Assembly: GCF_030464365.1 (NCBI RefSeq)
Contig: NZ_VCYI01000013.1
Location: 27,225 to 91,224, forward strand
Length of the DNA stretch: 64,000 nt
Source: Methanoculleus methanifontis
GTDB lineage: Archaea; Halobacteriota; Methanomicrobia; Methanomicrobiales; Methanoculleaceae
Direction of reading: 5' to 3'
Shown here piece by piece: positions 17,180-26,100 of the stretch; position 1 is the stretch's first letter, and each line of letters begins with the position of its first letter. The translations under genes were made by a program, and so were the position numbers. Below the pieces are notes generated by a model that saw only the letters and a program-made list of their open reading frames with translations, was not told the origin of the DNA and searched no databases.

Positions 17180-17620
17180 ATGATACGAACCATATGCTTT
17201 AAAGAACGAAGATATATCGAAGAGTTGCGAATACTGACCCGGGCGACCGCACTGGACTGCATCATCGACGAGCGTTTCGACCGCATAGTATACCTCATAA
17301 GAGAAGGAGACATGGGTCTCGCCATCGGTCGAAAGGGAAGCAATATCCGGAAGATGCAGAGAGTTCTCGGAAAACGCATCGAGATGGTCGAATATTCCCC
17401 CCAGATCGAGCAGTTCACGAAGAACGTCTTCAAGCCTGCCAGCGTCGTCGGCGTCGCGAAAGGAGATGACAGGAAACTCTCGGTGTATATCAGCCAAAAC
17501 GACCTCGGCATCGCCATAGGAAAAGGCGGGTGCACCATCGAGAAGGCACGGCTCCTGCTTGCCCGGTACTTCGATACCGAACTCGGTGAAGTGCTCGCAG
17601 GAGGTGACGCCCATGAATGA
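17180..17620 (+). CDS. nusA: Archaeal NusA-like KH-domain RNA-binding protein
   Basis: 146 residues. Two KH domains are visible, each with the G-x-x-G loop: GLAIGRKGSNIRKM near residue 45 and GIAIGKGGCTIEKA near 114. The lengths and the order match the short archaeal NusA, which lacks the S1 and acidic repeats of bacterial NusA. It probably binds RNA during transcription elongation or termination. ATG 17180 is chosen over TTG 17165. In many archaea it sits near RNA polymerase genes; here it overlaps hisE by 8 bases. Confidence 0.87.
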   Translation: MIRTICFKERRYIEELRILTRATALDCIIDERFDRIVYLIREGDMGLAIGRKGSNIRKMQRVLGKRIEMVEYSPQIEQFTKNVFKPASVVGVAKGDDRKLSVYISQNDLGIAIGKGGCTIEKARLLLARYFDTELGEVLAGGDAHE

Positions 17621-17906
17621 TTGGAACATCCTCGAAGAGGTCTGGCAGGTTATCCAGGACCGCGCGGAGCATCCGTCTGCTGAAAGCTACGTCAGTTCCG
17701 TCCTGACCCACCGGAAAGGAATCGACAAATCCCTCGAAAAGGTCGGCGAAGAAGCGGTCGAGTTCATCCTTGCCGCAAAAAACCAGGTTCCAGAGAGAAC
17801 GGTCTCTGAAGCGGCCGATCTCCTCTTCCACCTGCTGGTGGCGCTCCGGGCGTCGGGCACCGACGTCAGTGACGTGCTCGACGAACTCGCAGCGCGCCGG
17901 AAGTAA
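17613..17906 (+). CDS. hisE: Phosphoribosyl-ATP pyrophosphatase
   Basis: 97 residues. The helical fold is shown by SYVSSVLTHRKGIDKSLEKV, then GEEAVEFILAAKN, then SEAADLLFHLLVAL: the E-E-x-x-E and E-x-x-D acidic pairs bind Mg2+ and pyrophosphate. It makes phosphoribosyl-AMP from phosphoribosyl-ATP, step two of histidine synthesis. Other his genes are not in the window. It overlaps the nusA-like gene by 8 bases. The adjacent minus-strand gene ends with no gap. Confidence 0.93.
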   Translation: MNDWNILEEVWQVIQDRAEHPSAESYVSSVLTHRKGIDKSLEKVGEEAVEFILAAKNQVPERTVSEAADLLFHLLVALRASGTDVSDVLDELAARRK

Positions 17907-18353
17907 TCAGAGATACTCCTTCAGGTCGACCATCCTCGGGAGATCGTCCTTCTTTACCGCCGCCGTCTCCACGACCGTATCCTCGATCATGATCGGCGCC
18001 CGGTAGCGCAGAGCAATGGCTATCCCGTCGCTCGGCCGGCAGTCCATGATCTCGGTTCGCGATCCCTGCCGGAGAAGGAGTTTGGCGTAGAAGACCCCCT
18101 CTTCCAGGGAATCGATGTGCAGGGCATCGAGACCGATCTCAAAGTTCCGAAACACCTCGACGATGAGATCGTGGGTGATGGGGCGGGGGAGCATCTCGCT
18201 GTTGAGCGCGTTGCTGATCGAGATCGCTTCCCAGAGTCCGACGTAAATGGGTATCGTGCTGTCGCCCCCGGCATCCAGGACAACCGTCGGCGCTGCTCCC
18301 ATCTCGCTCACCGACATGAACACACCCTGCACCCTGCAACTTTGAGTCGTCAT
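17907..18353 (-). CDS. Bifunctional-nuclease-domain (DUF151) protein
   Basis: 148 residues. The BFN domain is seen in VVLDAGGDSTIPIYVGLWEA, THDLIVEVF and MDCRPSDGIAIALR (a signature of the family, with the RPSD segment). Members have nuclease activity reported in plants and bacteria; the archaeal role is not clear. ATG 18353 is chosen because an ideal ribosome site AGGTGATC lies directly before it; ATG 18368 would place that site inside the gene. It abuts hisE tail to tail. Confidence 0.88.
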   Translation of the reverse strand: MTTQSCRVQGVFMSVSEMGAAPTVVLDAGGDSTIPIYVGLWEAISISNALNSEMLPRPITHDLIVEVFRNFEIGLDALHIDSLEEGVFYAKLLLRQGSRTEIMDCRPSDGIAIALRYRAPIMIEDTVVETAAVKKDDLPRMVDLKEYL

Positions 18354-18399
18354 GTGATCACCTGACATCAGTCTTCTGATGTTTAAACCTTGGGGTCAA

Positions 18400-19440
18400 T
18401 TATCGCTGTTTTTTGGCACGGGCAAGAAACTCGCGCCGGACAATGACAAGGCTCGAAAGGAGACCGAGAAGGATGTTCAGGTAGTAGAGGATCAGCCGCC
18501 AGAGGAGGACGAAGACACCCACAATCGCTGACGGGACGAAGAGGCTGTAGAGCGATGTGGCGCTGATTTCCGCAACGCCCGAACCCCCGGGCGTGAGCGG
18601 GATCATCATGATGATGGCGATGACGAGCTGGACGACGAACGACTCGATGAGATACGGGGGCTGCCCGAGACCCACAAGAAGCAGCGACGCGATGACGAAC
18701 TCCGAAAACCAGAAGAGCATGGTGAAGAACATCCCCCATACGAGACCGCTCTTGCCGTGGTTCACAAACTTGACGAGCCCCTGGTTGAAGTTGTCCACCT
18801 CGCGGTCGATCGTCTCCAGCAGGTTTTCGAGCCGTTTTAGGTGCCAGCGCCGGTCAATCCACCGCGAGATCCCTTTGAGCGCCCGTTTGAGGTAATCCGG
18901 GTTCTTGACGGAGTAGACGAAGATCAGCACGAAGAGGGTGACGAAGATCCAGGCGACGTACATCGTGACGCTCAGCCCGCTGAACCCCGAGGTGAGACTG
19001 CTCCAGTAACTACCGAGGAAGAGCATGGCGAAGGCCCCGAGTGCCCCGAGAACGATACCGTCAAGGATCCGCTCCATGATGACGATGGCAGTGGCGTCCC
19101 CGACCGGAACGCCCGCCCGGTAGAGTTCATGCACCCTGACCGGTTCTCCGCCCGCCTGGGACGGGGTTACCGCCGCAACGAGCATATTGGCCAGCACCAG
19201 GTTCAGGCAGTGCGTGAGGTGTACCCGGTGCCCGAGCGACGCCGACATCTTCTGGATGCGGAGCGACCAGAACCCGAGCGAGAGGATGTGAACGAGGACG
19301 GCGAGAACCAGGAACAATGGGTTTATCCGGCTGAGGTGCTCGATCGTCGACTCGTCGACGGTGAAGTACAGAACGCCCGCCATGACAAGAGCGCTGAAAC
19401 TGAACGAGACGAACAGCCACTTCCACTGAGACTTCTTCAT
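18400..19440 (-). CDS. Flippase-like integral membrane protein (UPF0104/AglD-type)
   Basis: 346 residues, with about eight hydrophobic segments. The motif TPSQAGGEPVRVHELYRAG near 100 and PLTPGGSGVAEI near 290 are hallmarks of the lysylphosphatidylglycerol-synthase transmembrane family. Family members take part in lipid-linked sugar handling or lipid flipping; the specific job is unknown. ATG 19440 (MKKSQWKW) is the natural start, as the longer frame adds a proline-rich stretch. Monocistronic. Confidence 0.85.
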   Translation of the reverse strand: MKKSQWKWLFVSFSFSALVMAGVLYFTVDESTIEHLSRINPLFLVLAVLVHILSLGFWSLRIQKMSASLGHRVHLTHCLNLVLANMLVAAVTPSQAGGEPVRVHELYRAGVPVGDATAIVIMERILDGIVLGALGAFAMLFLGSYWSSLTSGFSGLSVTMYVAWIFVTLFVLIFVYSVKNPDYLKRALKGISRWIDRRWHLKRLENLLETIDREVDNFNQGLVKFVNHGKSGLVWGMFFTMLFWFSEFVIASLLLVGLGQPPYLIESFVVQLVIAIIMMIPLTPGGSGVAEISATSLYSLFVPSAIVGVFVLLWRLILYYLNILLGLLSSLVIVRREFLARAKKQR

Positions 19441-19664
19441 CCTCCACGCTCCCGGGCACGGGGACGGCACCCGTAACGACCGTCCCCCTCACCCCCTCTT
19501 GCGCCCTGCAGCCGTTTGCGAACGCTCGGGCAGCACAGGGGGAAATACCCGAATTTTTATTACTAGAAATATCGTGCGGCTACTATTTAACGATGGTTTA
19601 TCGAAAAATCGATAGAGCCGGGAATCTGTGGGATAAGAGGCAAAAGGAGCAGGATAACCCGATC

Positions 19665-20234
19665 CTAGACAGTGAAGAGGTGCCGCTCCCCGGTTATCCG
19701 AAACAGCCCCACGCGGATACCGGCATCGAGCCAGGCATAACCGTAGCTGAACCGGGCGAGGGCGGCAGCGCGGTCGCCGGCATCGAGGTATGCTACACCC
19801 TGCGCATACCAGGCGCGTGCCGCCGAGTAAAACTCCCCGGCCCCTGCGTGAAGCGGGCTCGCCTCGTCCGCCGCCGTCTCGACCGCTCCGAGAGCCGCAT
19901 CAAGCATCCACCGGTAGCGGTGCGTCTTCTCCTCGAGGTGCGCATCCTGCGATTCCGGTATGGACGCATCCACCGTCTCCGGGGGATGGGCAATGGAAGG
20001 TTCCAGCAGCCCGAGGCGCAAGCCGGCGTCAAGCCAGCCGAGCCCATAGGCAAACGCGGCGAGGGCGTTCACCCGGTCACCCCCCCGGAGAAACGCGAAC
20101 CCGTCGCTTTGGTAGGCCACAGCCATCTCGAGCACCTCCCCGGCCGCCCGGCAGAGAAGGGTATCCTCCGGGACGGCGATCCCAGCCAGGGAAAGGACCT
20201 CTCCATAGAGAGCGCCGTAGTCGTCGAGGTTCAT
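19665..20234 (-). CDS. DUF357-like archaeal protein with internal duplication
   Basis: 189 residues. Two similar halves end with [20 protein letters not shown] and [20 protein letters not shown], so the gene carries an internal repeat that is TPR-like in character, with a DUF357-type helix in between ([15 protein letters not shown]). It overlaps the diphthine synthase gene by 4 bases, and this pairing may mean the protein acts with translation-related enzymes, but no direct evidence exists. Function unknown. Confidence 0.75.
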   Translation of the reverse strand: MNLDDYGALYGEVLSLAGIAVPEDTLLCRAAGEVLEMAVAYQSDGFAFLRGGDRVNALAAFAYGLGWLDAGLRLGLLEPSIAHPPETVDASIPESQDAHLEEKTHRYRWMLDAALGAVETAADEASPLHAGAGEFYSAARAWYAQGVAYLDAGDRAAALARFSYGYAWLDAGIRVGLFRITGERHLFTV

Positions 20235-20983
20235 AGGCCGGCGAAGGTCTCCAGGTACTCGCGCTCCATGGGGTGGAGGTCCGCCGGCACCGCGAGGATA
20301 TGGAGCGGAGGGCCGAAATCCGTCTCCTTGAGTTTCGCACCGGTTCCAGCGGCAACCACCGGGTGTTCCGACCCCGCCCGGGCGATCCCCACGTAGAGCG
20401 CGGGCGGTTCGATGCCGCGCTTCTGTGCCATCTCCTCGAGAACGGCGATCGCCTCCGGGACGCTCATGTAACGGTCGTTCTGGATATCCAGGTAGACGAG
20501 CGTATGGAGGTTCTGCGCAAGGTTCGCCGCGACCGTCTCGATGGGAGCCGTCGGGAACCAGCCCTTCGCGGGGAACGGCACCGAGCAGGACTTCCCGAAC
20601 CGGTAGTTCTGCAGGCCCGAGAGGCCCGAGACCGCGCTCGATATGGACGAAGCGTGGATGATGGAGGTCTCAACCCCCGCGGCGGCCGCCCGCATCCGGA
20701 GGTCGGCGTGCGTCGTCGAGACCATGGGGTCACCCCCGGTCAGGAACGCTGCCCGGCCGGCGGCGGCGCAATCGAGGATCTCGCGGGGGTTCTGCTCGAC
20801 GTCCTCCCGGCCGAGCACCCGGATTTCCTTGCCAAAGAACGCTTCCATCGCGGCGACGTCCGTCCCCATCAGCCGCGAGGTATACGCCTCTAAAAAGACG
20901 GTATCAGCGTTCCGGACACACTCGAGGCCTTTGACCGATATGTCCCCGAGGTCGTAGAGCCCGAGGCCCACAAACGTCAGCAT
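20231..20983 (-). CDS. dphB: Diphthine synthase
   Basis: 250 residues. The N-terminus [16 protein letters not shown] and [13 protein letters not shown] are the classical tetrapyrrole-methylase-fold SAM-binding motifs of Dph5. It methylates the modified histidine of elongation factor 2 three times, giving diphthine. ATG 20983 with GGTGTGG upstream is chosen; the longer frame to 21058 adds a segment without family likeness. It is the third gene of the minus-strand run dtxR-feoB-pseudogene-dphB-DUF357. Confidence 0.95.
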   Translation of the reverse strand: MLTFVGLGLYDLGDISVKGLECVRNADTVFLEAYTSRLMGTDVAAMEAFFGKEIRVLGREDVEQNPREILDCAAAGRAAFLTGGDPMVSTTHADLRMRAAAAGVETSIIHASSISSAVSGLSGLQNYRFGKSCSVPFPAKGWFPTAPIETVAANLAQNLHTLVYLDIQNDRYMSVPEAIAVLEEMAQKRGIEPPALYVGIARAGSEHPVVAAGTGAKLKETDFGPPLHILAVPADLHPMEREYLETFAGL

Positions 20984-21047
20984 CGACACCACACCCCTAG
21001 AACTGGGGGCGCAACCCAGCCGGGATGCGGCTGCATGGAATCCGTCA

Positions 21048-21782
21048 TCATTCCTCAATCGTCAGTGTTCCATCGTCGTAGAAGTAACGGATCCAGGGGG
21101 TCGTCCTCCCGTGGATGCCGATGATGCGGAACTCCCGCTCCACCGGGTCGCTCCCATCATCAGTCCTCACCTCGATGACCGTATTCATCAACTGCTTGAT
21201 CGTGGCGACGGTTCGCCTGTCGAACGACTGGCTGTTGAGGGTGTAGATCCCGATCCCTTCCAGTTTCTTCACCCGGTTGGTGATCACGTGGAGGAACTTG
21301 TAGGTCACCTCCAGCTGCGCATACATAAGAAGCGTCGAGACCGAGTGGAGGGAGAGCCGGATCGGCGGAGGCATCGGGCCCGGAGGCATCGGGCCCGGAG
21401 GATCGGCCATCACCCCTTTTTTCCACATATCCTCCACCATCCGGGAGAGCTTGATCCCCATGCTGGTCAGGCCGAGAGGGCTCGTGACGAACTTTGCCCT
21501 TGCCGTGTCCCGCAGGGTGGGTACCGAACTCTTCGTGACCGCGTCGATGATCCCAACCCGATTCCTGGCCGCCCCATACCTGCGGAGCGCATCGACAGCG
21601 TCGGAGGCGCGCTCGTCGGTCGAGATGGCAACAGTCCATTCCCCGGCACGGGGAGAGGCTACCCGGTACGCCAGGAGCTCCGCGTAGGAGAGAGGGGGCG
21701 CCAGCAGGAGAACGTTTGTGGCGGCCCACAGGCCTTAGTACTCCCTGTCAATCATCGGGATGCCGGTTTCGTAGGTGTACAT
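21048..21782 (-). pseudogene. RecA-fold-like regulatory protein interrupted by an in-frame TAA
   Basis: From ATG 21782 the frame reads MYTYETGIPMIDREY, then TAA at 21737-21735, then continues uninterrupted for 228 codons (GLWAATNVLLLAPPLSYAEL ... [14 protein letters not shown]) to 21048. The two parts join naturally in the same frame: a G-I-P-x-x-D start and a following NVLLLAPPLSYAE strand-loop are typical of archaeal RecA/KaiC-fold proteins with an altered Walker A. No ATG, GTG or TTG lies between the TAA and residue 107, so a shorter intact protein would only start at ATG 21461. It starts 14 bases after feoB. A sequencing error, a nonsense mutation or a non-canonical start are all possible. 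Confidence 0.7.
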
Positions 21783-21795
21783 ATTGTTATACCAG

Positions 21796-23646
21796 TTATG
21801 ACAGGAGAAAGTGGATAAGGCTCCCGATCAGGAGCCCGAGGGCGACCGTGTAGACCGTGATCGCGACCGTGATCCGTGAGCCGACCTCGCGCAGGAGAAC
21901 CGTGATCGTCGCAAGGCAGGGGACGAAGAGGACGGTCACGACTGCAAAGATGTAGAGCTGGAGCGACGAGAGCACCGCCCCGAGGTCAGCGGTGCCCGCG
22001 AGGATCGCAAGGGTCTCGAACGCCATCTCTTTTCGAAGGATCCCGAAGATGAGCGCCGTCGCCGAGTAGCCGGGGAGGCCGAGGAGAGCCATGGTGTACG
22101 GCTCCACAAGCCCCTGGAAGAACGCCATAACGCCGAAGAACTCGAGCAGCCCGAGGACGACGCTTCCCACGAGGAGCAGGGGCATCGCGATGAAGAGGAA
22201 CTCCGAGAGGCGCGACCAGGCCTTCTTCACCACCAGTTTCGGGTTGGGCCAGCGGAGCGGAACCATCTCCATGATCATCCCGAACCGCTCGCCGGGTGTC
22301 ACCTGGGAGAGGACGAGCCCGGTCGCGAGGATCAGGACAAAGACGATGGCGTATACGCTGAACGCCGCCGCGATGCCGACGAAACTGGCAACGATCCCGG
22401 CGATGATGACCGTTCTGGCCGAGCAGGGGACCATCGTGACCAGGAACGAAGCGATGATCCGCTCACGCCGGGAGCGCAGGAGCCGGATGCTCATGATGGC
22501 CGGCACGTTGCACCCGAACGCCAGGGTGAGGGGGATGACCGCCCCGCCGTGCATCCCGACCCGGTGCATCGCGTTGTCGGCAAGGAACGCCGCCCGGGTC
22601 ATGTACCCGGAGTCTTCGAGGATGGAGATGATGATGTAGAAGAGGAAGACGTACGGGAACGCTATCCCGAGACCCGCCTGGAGCGCGAGCAGGATGGATA
22701 CGCCCAGTTCTTCGGCGAGCGGCGGCAGCCCGAGCGCGACGAACGGTTGCATCGCGTAGACCTCAAAGAACTCCACGATCAGTTCTTCAAGGAACGATCC
22801 CGTGACGAAGACGAAGAGGAGCATCCCGATGAGGATGCAGAGGAGGATCGGCATCCCGGGGATGAGCCGCGTCAGAATGCTGTCCGGGTCGGTCTGGGGG
22901 AGTTCTGCCTCCTCCTTGATGGTGAGGTCGGCAATCCGGCGGGCGAAGTTGTGCCGGTTTGCCGCGATGATCTGGGCGACCGTCATCCGGTGCCGGGACT
23001 CGATCTCGTCGGAGATCGTCCGCGCCGCTTCGAGCAGTTCCGGGTTATCGCCGAACCCGAGAAGCGCACGGACGCTCTCCTTGCGGTCGGCACCGAACAT
23101 CTTCTCGAGGCTCCGGACGGCCGCCTCGATGTGGTGGTCGTAGGGGATCTCGACCATCGACGGGCTCGAGGCGGCGAGGGCCGCCGGGACGATCAGGTCG
23201 ATGTTCTTCCCCAGCGACGCCGCCGTCTGAACCACTTCGACGCCAAGAAGGTCGCGGATCGGCGCGGGATCGATCTCGAGCCCCTGTTTTGCGGCTTCGT
23301 CGGCCATGTTCAGCACGACGACCATCGGGAGGCCATATTCCGCCACCTGGAGGAGAAGGTAGAGATTGCGCTCGAGACGGGTGACGTTTGTCACCACGAT
23401 GACAGCATCGACGTCCTGCTGCTCAAGGAACCGGCGAACCAGACCTTCTTCGTCCGAATTTCCTTCCAGCGAGTAGACCCCGGGCAGGTCTACGAGTTCG
23501 ACAATCTCGCGCTGGAAACAGGTGTTGCCGCGCTGCAGCTCGATGGTGGTTCCGGGGTAGTTGCTCACCTCAACCCCGAGGCCGGTGAGCTGGTTGAAGA
23601 TCAGGGATTTACCGACGCTGGGGTTGCCGATCAGCGCGAACCTCAT
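21796..23646 (-). CDS. feoB: Ferrous iron transporter FeoB
   Basis: 616 residues. The N-terminal G domain has GNPSVGKS (G1), the switch NYPGTT, DLPGVYS (G3) and NMADE (in place of NKxD). A linking helical domain (about 165-260) leads to a large membrane domain with about eight to nine helices, including the Gly-Cys-Asn and PCSAR segments (FGCNVPAIM, VPCSARTV) that line the iron path. It imports Fe2+ coupled to GTP hydrolysis. ATG 23646 overlaps the dtxR stop in an ATGA. No free-standing FeoA is present: the FeoA-like domain is in the regulator upstream. Confidence 0.96.
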   Translation of the reverse strand: MRFALIGNPSVGKSLIFNQLTGLGVEVSNYPGTTIELQRGNTCFQREIVELVDLPGVYSLEGNSDEEGLVRRFLEQQDVDAVIVVTNVTRLERNLYLLLQVAEYGLPMVVVLNMADEAAKQGLEIDPAPIRDLLGVEVVQTAASLGKNIDLIVPAALAASSPSMVEIPYDHHIEAAVRSLEKMFGADRKESVRALLGFGDNPELLEAARTISDEIESRHRMTVAQIIAANRHNFARRIADLTIKEEAELPQTDPDSILTRLIPGMPILLCILIGMLLFVFVTGSFLEELIVEFFEVYAMQPFVALGLPPLAEELGVSILLALQAGLGIAFPYVFLFYIIISILEDSGYMTRAAFLADNAMHRVGMHGGAVIPLTLAFGCNVPAIMSIRLLRSRRERIIASFLVTMVPCSARTVIIAGIVASFVGIAAAFSVYAIVFVLILATGLVLSQVTPGERFGMIMEMVPLRWPNPKLVVKKAWSRLSEFLFIAMPLLLVGSVVLGLLEFFGVMAFFQGLVEPYTMALLGLPGYSATALIFGILRKEMAFETLAILAGTADLGAVLSSLQLYIFAVVTVLFVPCLATITVLLREVGSRITVAITVYTVALGLLIGSLIHFLLS

Positions 23647-24275
23647 GGTGGACACGACTCCACGACGATCGATCTCGCGATCTCGGGGCTGATGGCGATA
23701 TCGCAGCCTTTCACCCGGACTACGACGGACTCGTTCGGGAGTTTGCGCCGGATCTGCACGATTTCACCGGGGAAGATGCCGAGATCAAGCAGCCTCCGGT
23801 GCCGCCGCTGACCGCGCGTCATCGCCACCCGGACGGTATCGCCTTCCTTGCAGTCGAGCAGCGTGCAGTCCTGCCCCCGGCACCGTCCAAACCGTCCCGG
23901 CGGAGACTGGGCGCCGTCCATGTAGGAGGAAAGCCGCTCGATGGTATCGTCGGATATCCCGTGCTCGAGGGTGCAGGCCTCCTTGCTCGCAGCATCCTCA
24001 TCGACGCCGAGCATCTCCGTCAGGAAACACTGGAGAACGCGGTGCTTCCGCGTCACCTTCGCTGCCACCGAGGAACCTTTCCCGGTAAGCCTGACGGCGT
24101 CGGCGTCCGCCCGCTCCAGGTATCCTTCCTCGACCAGTGAGGCGACGGTCGTCCCGGCGGTCTCCTTCCCGGTATTGAGGGCCGCCGCTATCTCGTCAAG
24201 CGTCGCCGCCCGGCCGCCGTTTTCCGTGAGCGTGAGGATCGCTTCGAGATAATCCTCAAACGTGGAAGGAAGCAT
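23643..24275 (-). CDS. DtxR/MntR-type metal-dependent regulator with FeoA-like domain
   Basis: 210 residues. The N-terminal winged helix (DYLEAILTLTENGG ... LDEIAAALNTGKETAGTTV) and the dimer/metal domain (KHRVLQCFLTEMLGVDEDAASKEACTLEHGIS) match DtxR/IdeR proteins, with H/E/C metal ligands. The last 75 residues (EGDTVRVAMTRG ... GCDIAISPEIA) form an SH3-like FeoA domain. It should repress iron uptake when Fe2+ or Mn2+ is bound. It is the first gene of the feoB operon. A direct repeat CTACAAATT / CTACAAGTT lies immediately upstream (24277-24303). Confidence 0.9.
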   Translation of the reverse strand: MLPSTFEDYLEAILTLTENGGRAATLDEIAAALNTGKETAGTTVASLVEEGYLERADADAVRLTGKGSSVAAKVTRKHRVLQCFLTEMLGVDEDAASKEACTLEHGISDDTIERLSSYMDGAQSPPGRFGRCRGQDCTLLDCKEGDTVRVAMTRGQRRHRRLLDLGIFPGEIVQIRRKLPNESVVVRVKGCDIAISPEIARSIVVESCPP

Positions 24276-24276
24276 G

Positions 24277-24303
24277 CTACAAATTCTTTTACTTCTACAA
24301 GTT
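24277..24303. promoter_or_regulatory. Direct repeat upstream of the metal regulator (candidate operator)
   Basis: CTACAAATT (24277-24285) and CTACAAGTT (24295-24303) are 18 bases apart, nearly two helical turns, within an AT-rich stretch right upstream of the regulator start. This is where an autoregulatory metal-dependent operator would be expected. Not tested. Confidence 0.35.
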
Positions 24304-24468
24304 TATGGATTTGGGTAGTGCCCCGGGAATCGGGGCACGATACGGGGAGAGGGTGTGCTGTGTCGTGGCAGGGGTTGAGATCTCTGCCGGAGTCGCGATC
24401 GACGGGTATCCTGCAGGTGCGCCCGGAGAGCATCAACGGCTATATGGTTTTGAGGAGGAACAGTGATC

Positions 24469-26100
24469 ATGGGATCCCCGAAGGGGCAGGTCACGAACAG
24501 GGATGTTGCCGAACGGCTCGCGTTCATGGCCCGCCTGCTCGGGATCGCGGGGGATGACCGGTACCGGATCGCCGCCTACGAACGGGCGGCGCGACAGATC
24601 GACCGTCTCTCCTTCCCGGTCGCCGGACTCGATGAGGAAAAACTCACCCATATCCCGGGGATAGGAGACAGGATTGCCGGGCAGGTCCAGGAGATCGCCG
24701 CCACCGGAACGTTCGGGGAACTAAAAGACCTGCAGGCGGCCATACCCGGATCGGTCGTTGAACTGCTCGGCGTTACCGGGGTGGGGCCGAAGACGCTCCA
24801 CATCCTCTATAAGAAGCTCGGGATCCGGACCCTGGACGACCTGGAGCGGGCAGTGAAGGGGCACCGGCTCAGGGCGCTCTCCGGGTTCGGAGCAAAGACG
24901 GAGGAGACAATCCGGAGAGGTATCGAACAGTTCCAGAAGAGGTCGAACCGGATGAGCCGCCCGCAGGCCGACGCGGTGCTCGCGGGCGTGGCGGAGGCCC
25001 TGCCGGACGGCCGGTACACGGTTGCGGGGAGTTACCGGCGGGGCGCGAGCACTGTAGCCAGACTCGCGATCGTCGTTGCCGGTGACCGGAGCGAAGCCGC
25101 AGGCCGCATACCCACCGATGCCGGGGTAGACATCCGGTTCACCGAGCCCGGCCGGTACGGCACGGCGCTCCTCTGCGCCACCGGCTCGGCCGGGTTCCTG
25201 GAGAGGCTCGGGCAGTTAGCGACCGAACAGGGCTACCGGCTCGCGCCCGAAGGGCTCGTGGACTCTGCGAGCGGGCGGCTGCAGGAGTTCGCAAGCGAGG
25301 AGGAGGTCTTTTCGTTCCTCGGGATGGAGACGATTCCGCCGGAACTCCGGGAGAACCGGGGCGAGATCGAACTCGCTCTCCGGCACGCCCTCCCCGACCT
25401 CGTCGATCTCTCCGATGTGCGGGGCGACCTCCACGCCCACACCACATGGAGCGACGGCCGCCAATCGCTCGAAGACGTGGCGGAGGCGGGGGACAGAAGG
25501 GGCTACGAGTACATCGTGATCACCGACCATTCCTCAAGGGTGCGGCCCGAAGCCCTTGCAAAACAGCAGGCCGAGATCGAGCGTATCAACCGGCGGCACG
25601 ACTGCCGGCTTCTCGCCGGGAGCGAAGTGGACATCAAAAGCGACGGCACGCTCGGATACGAGAACAGGGTTCTCGCCGGCCTCGACCTGGTGATCGCCTC
25701 CGTCCACTCGGGGTTCTCCCAGGACCAGGACGTCCTGACCCGGCGTATCCTCACCGCAATGGAAAACGAGCACGTCGATATCATCGGCCATCCCACCGGC
25801 CGCCTGATCGGCCGCAGACCGGCGTATGCCGTCGACCTCGAACGTGTCATGAAACACGCGACGGCGACGGGGACGGCCCTCGAGATCAACGCGTCGCCCC
25901 ACAGGCTCGACCTTGAGGATATTTATATCTGGCATGCCAAGAAGGAAGGAGTGAAACTGGCTGCAGGAACGGATGCCCATAGAAACGGCGAGTTTACAAA
26001 TATGCGATACGGTATAACTCTAGCGCGCCGGGGCTGGTGCACCCCGGACGACGTCTTGAACACCCTCTCTCTATCCGCGCTGCTGGAGTGGACGGCATGA
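24469..26100 (+). CDS. PolX-like protein with degenerate polymerase centre and intact PHP domain
   Basis: 543 residues. It has the same order as the PolX at 5481: HhH repeats (GIGDRIAGQV, GVGPKTLHIL, GFGAKTEETI), palm, PHP. The palm GSIRR-x-x-x-IGDVDIL of the intact copy is here GSYRRGASTVARLAIVV, so the catalytic aspartates are gone; the palm/thumb is also shorter. The PHP metal residues remain (HAHTTWSDG, ITDHS, GHPTG, TDAH). It may be a nuclease or structural factor rather than a polymerase. ATG 24469 is chosen; GTG 24463 is closer to GAGGAGG. It overlaps the next gene by 4 bases. Confidence 0.87.
   Translation: MGSPKGQVTNRDVAERLAFMARLLGIAGDDRYRIAAYERAARQIDRLSFPVAGLDEEKLTHIPGIGDRIAGQVQEIAATGTFGELKDLQAAIPGSVVELLGVTGVGPKTLHILYKKLGIRTLDDLERAVKGHRLRALSGFGAKTEETIRRGIEQFQKRSNRMSRPQADAVLAGVAEALPDGRYTVAGSYRRGASTVARLAIVVAGDRSEAAGRIPTDAGVDIRFTEPGRYGTALLCATGSAGFLERLGQLATEQGYRLAPEGLVDSASGRLQEFASEEEVFSFLGMETIPPELRENRGEIELALRHALPDLVDLSDVRGDLHAHTTWSDGRQSLEDVAEAGDRRGYEYIVITDHSSRVRPEALAKQQAEIERINRRHDCRLLAGSEVDIKSDGTLGYENRVLAGLDLVIASVHSGFSQDQDVLTRRILTAMENEHVDIIGHPTGRLIGRRPAYAVDLERVMKHATATGTALEINASPHRLDLEDIYIWHAKKEGVKLAAGTDAHRNGEFTNMRYGITLARRGWCTPDDVLNTLSLSALLEWTA

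Noticed and set aside
21735..21737. Readthrough of the stop by pyrrolysine or selenocysteine
   Set aside because: The codon is TAA, which is used for neither, and no SECIS-like or PYLIS-like structure was noticed.
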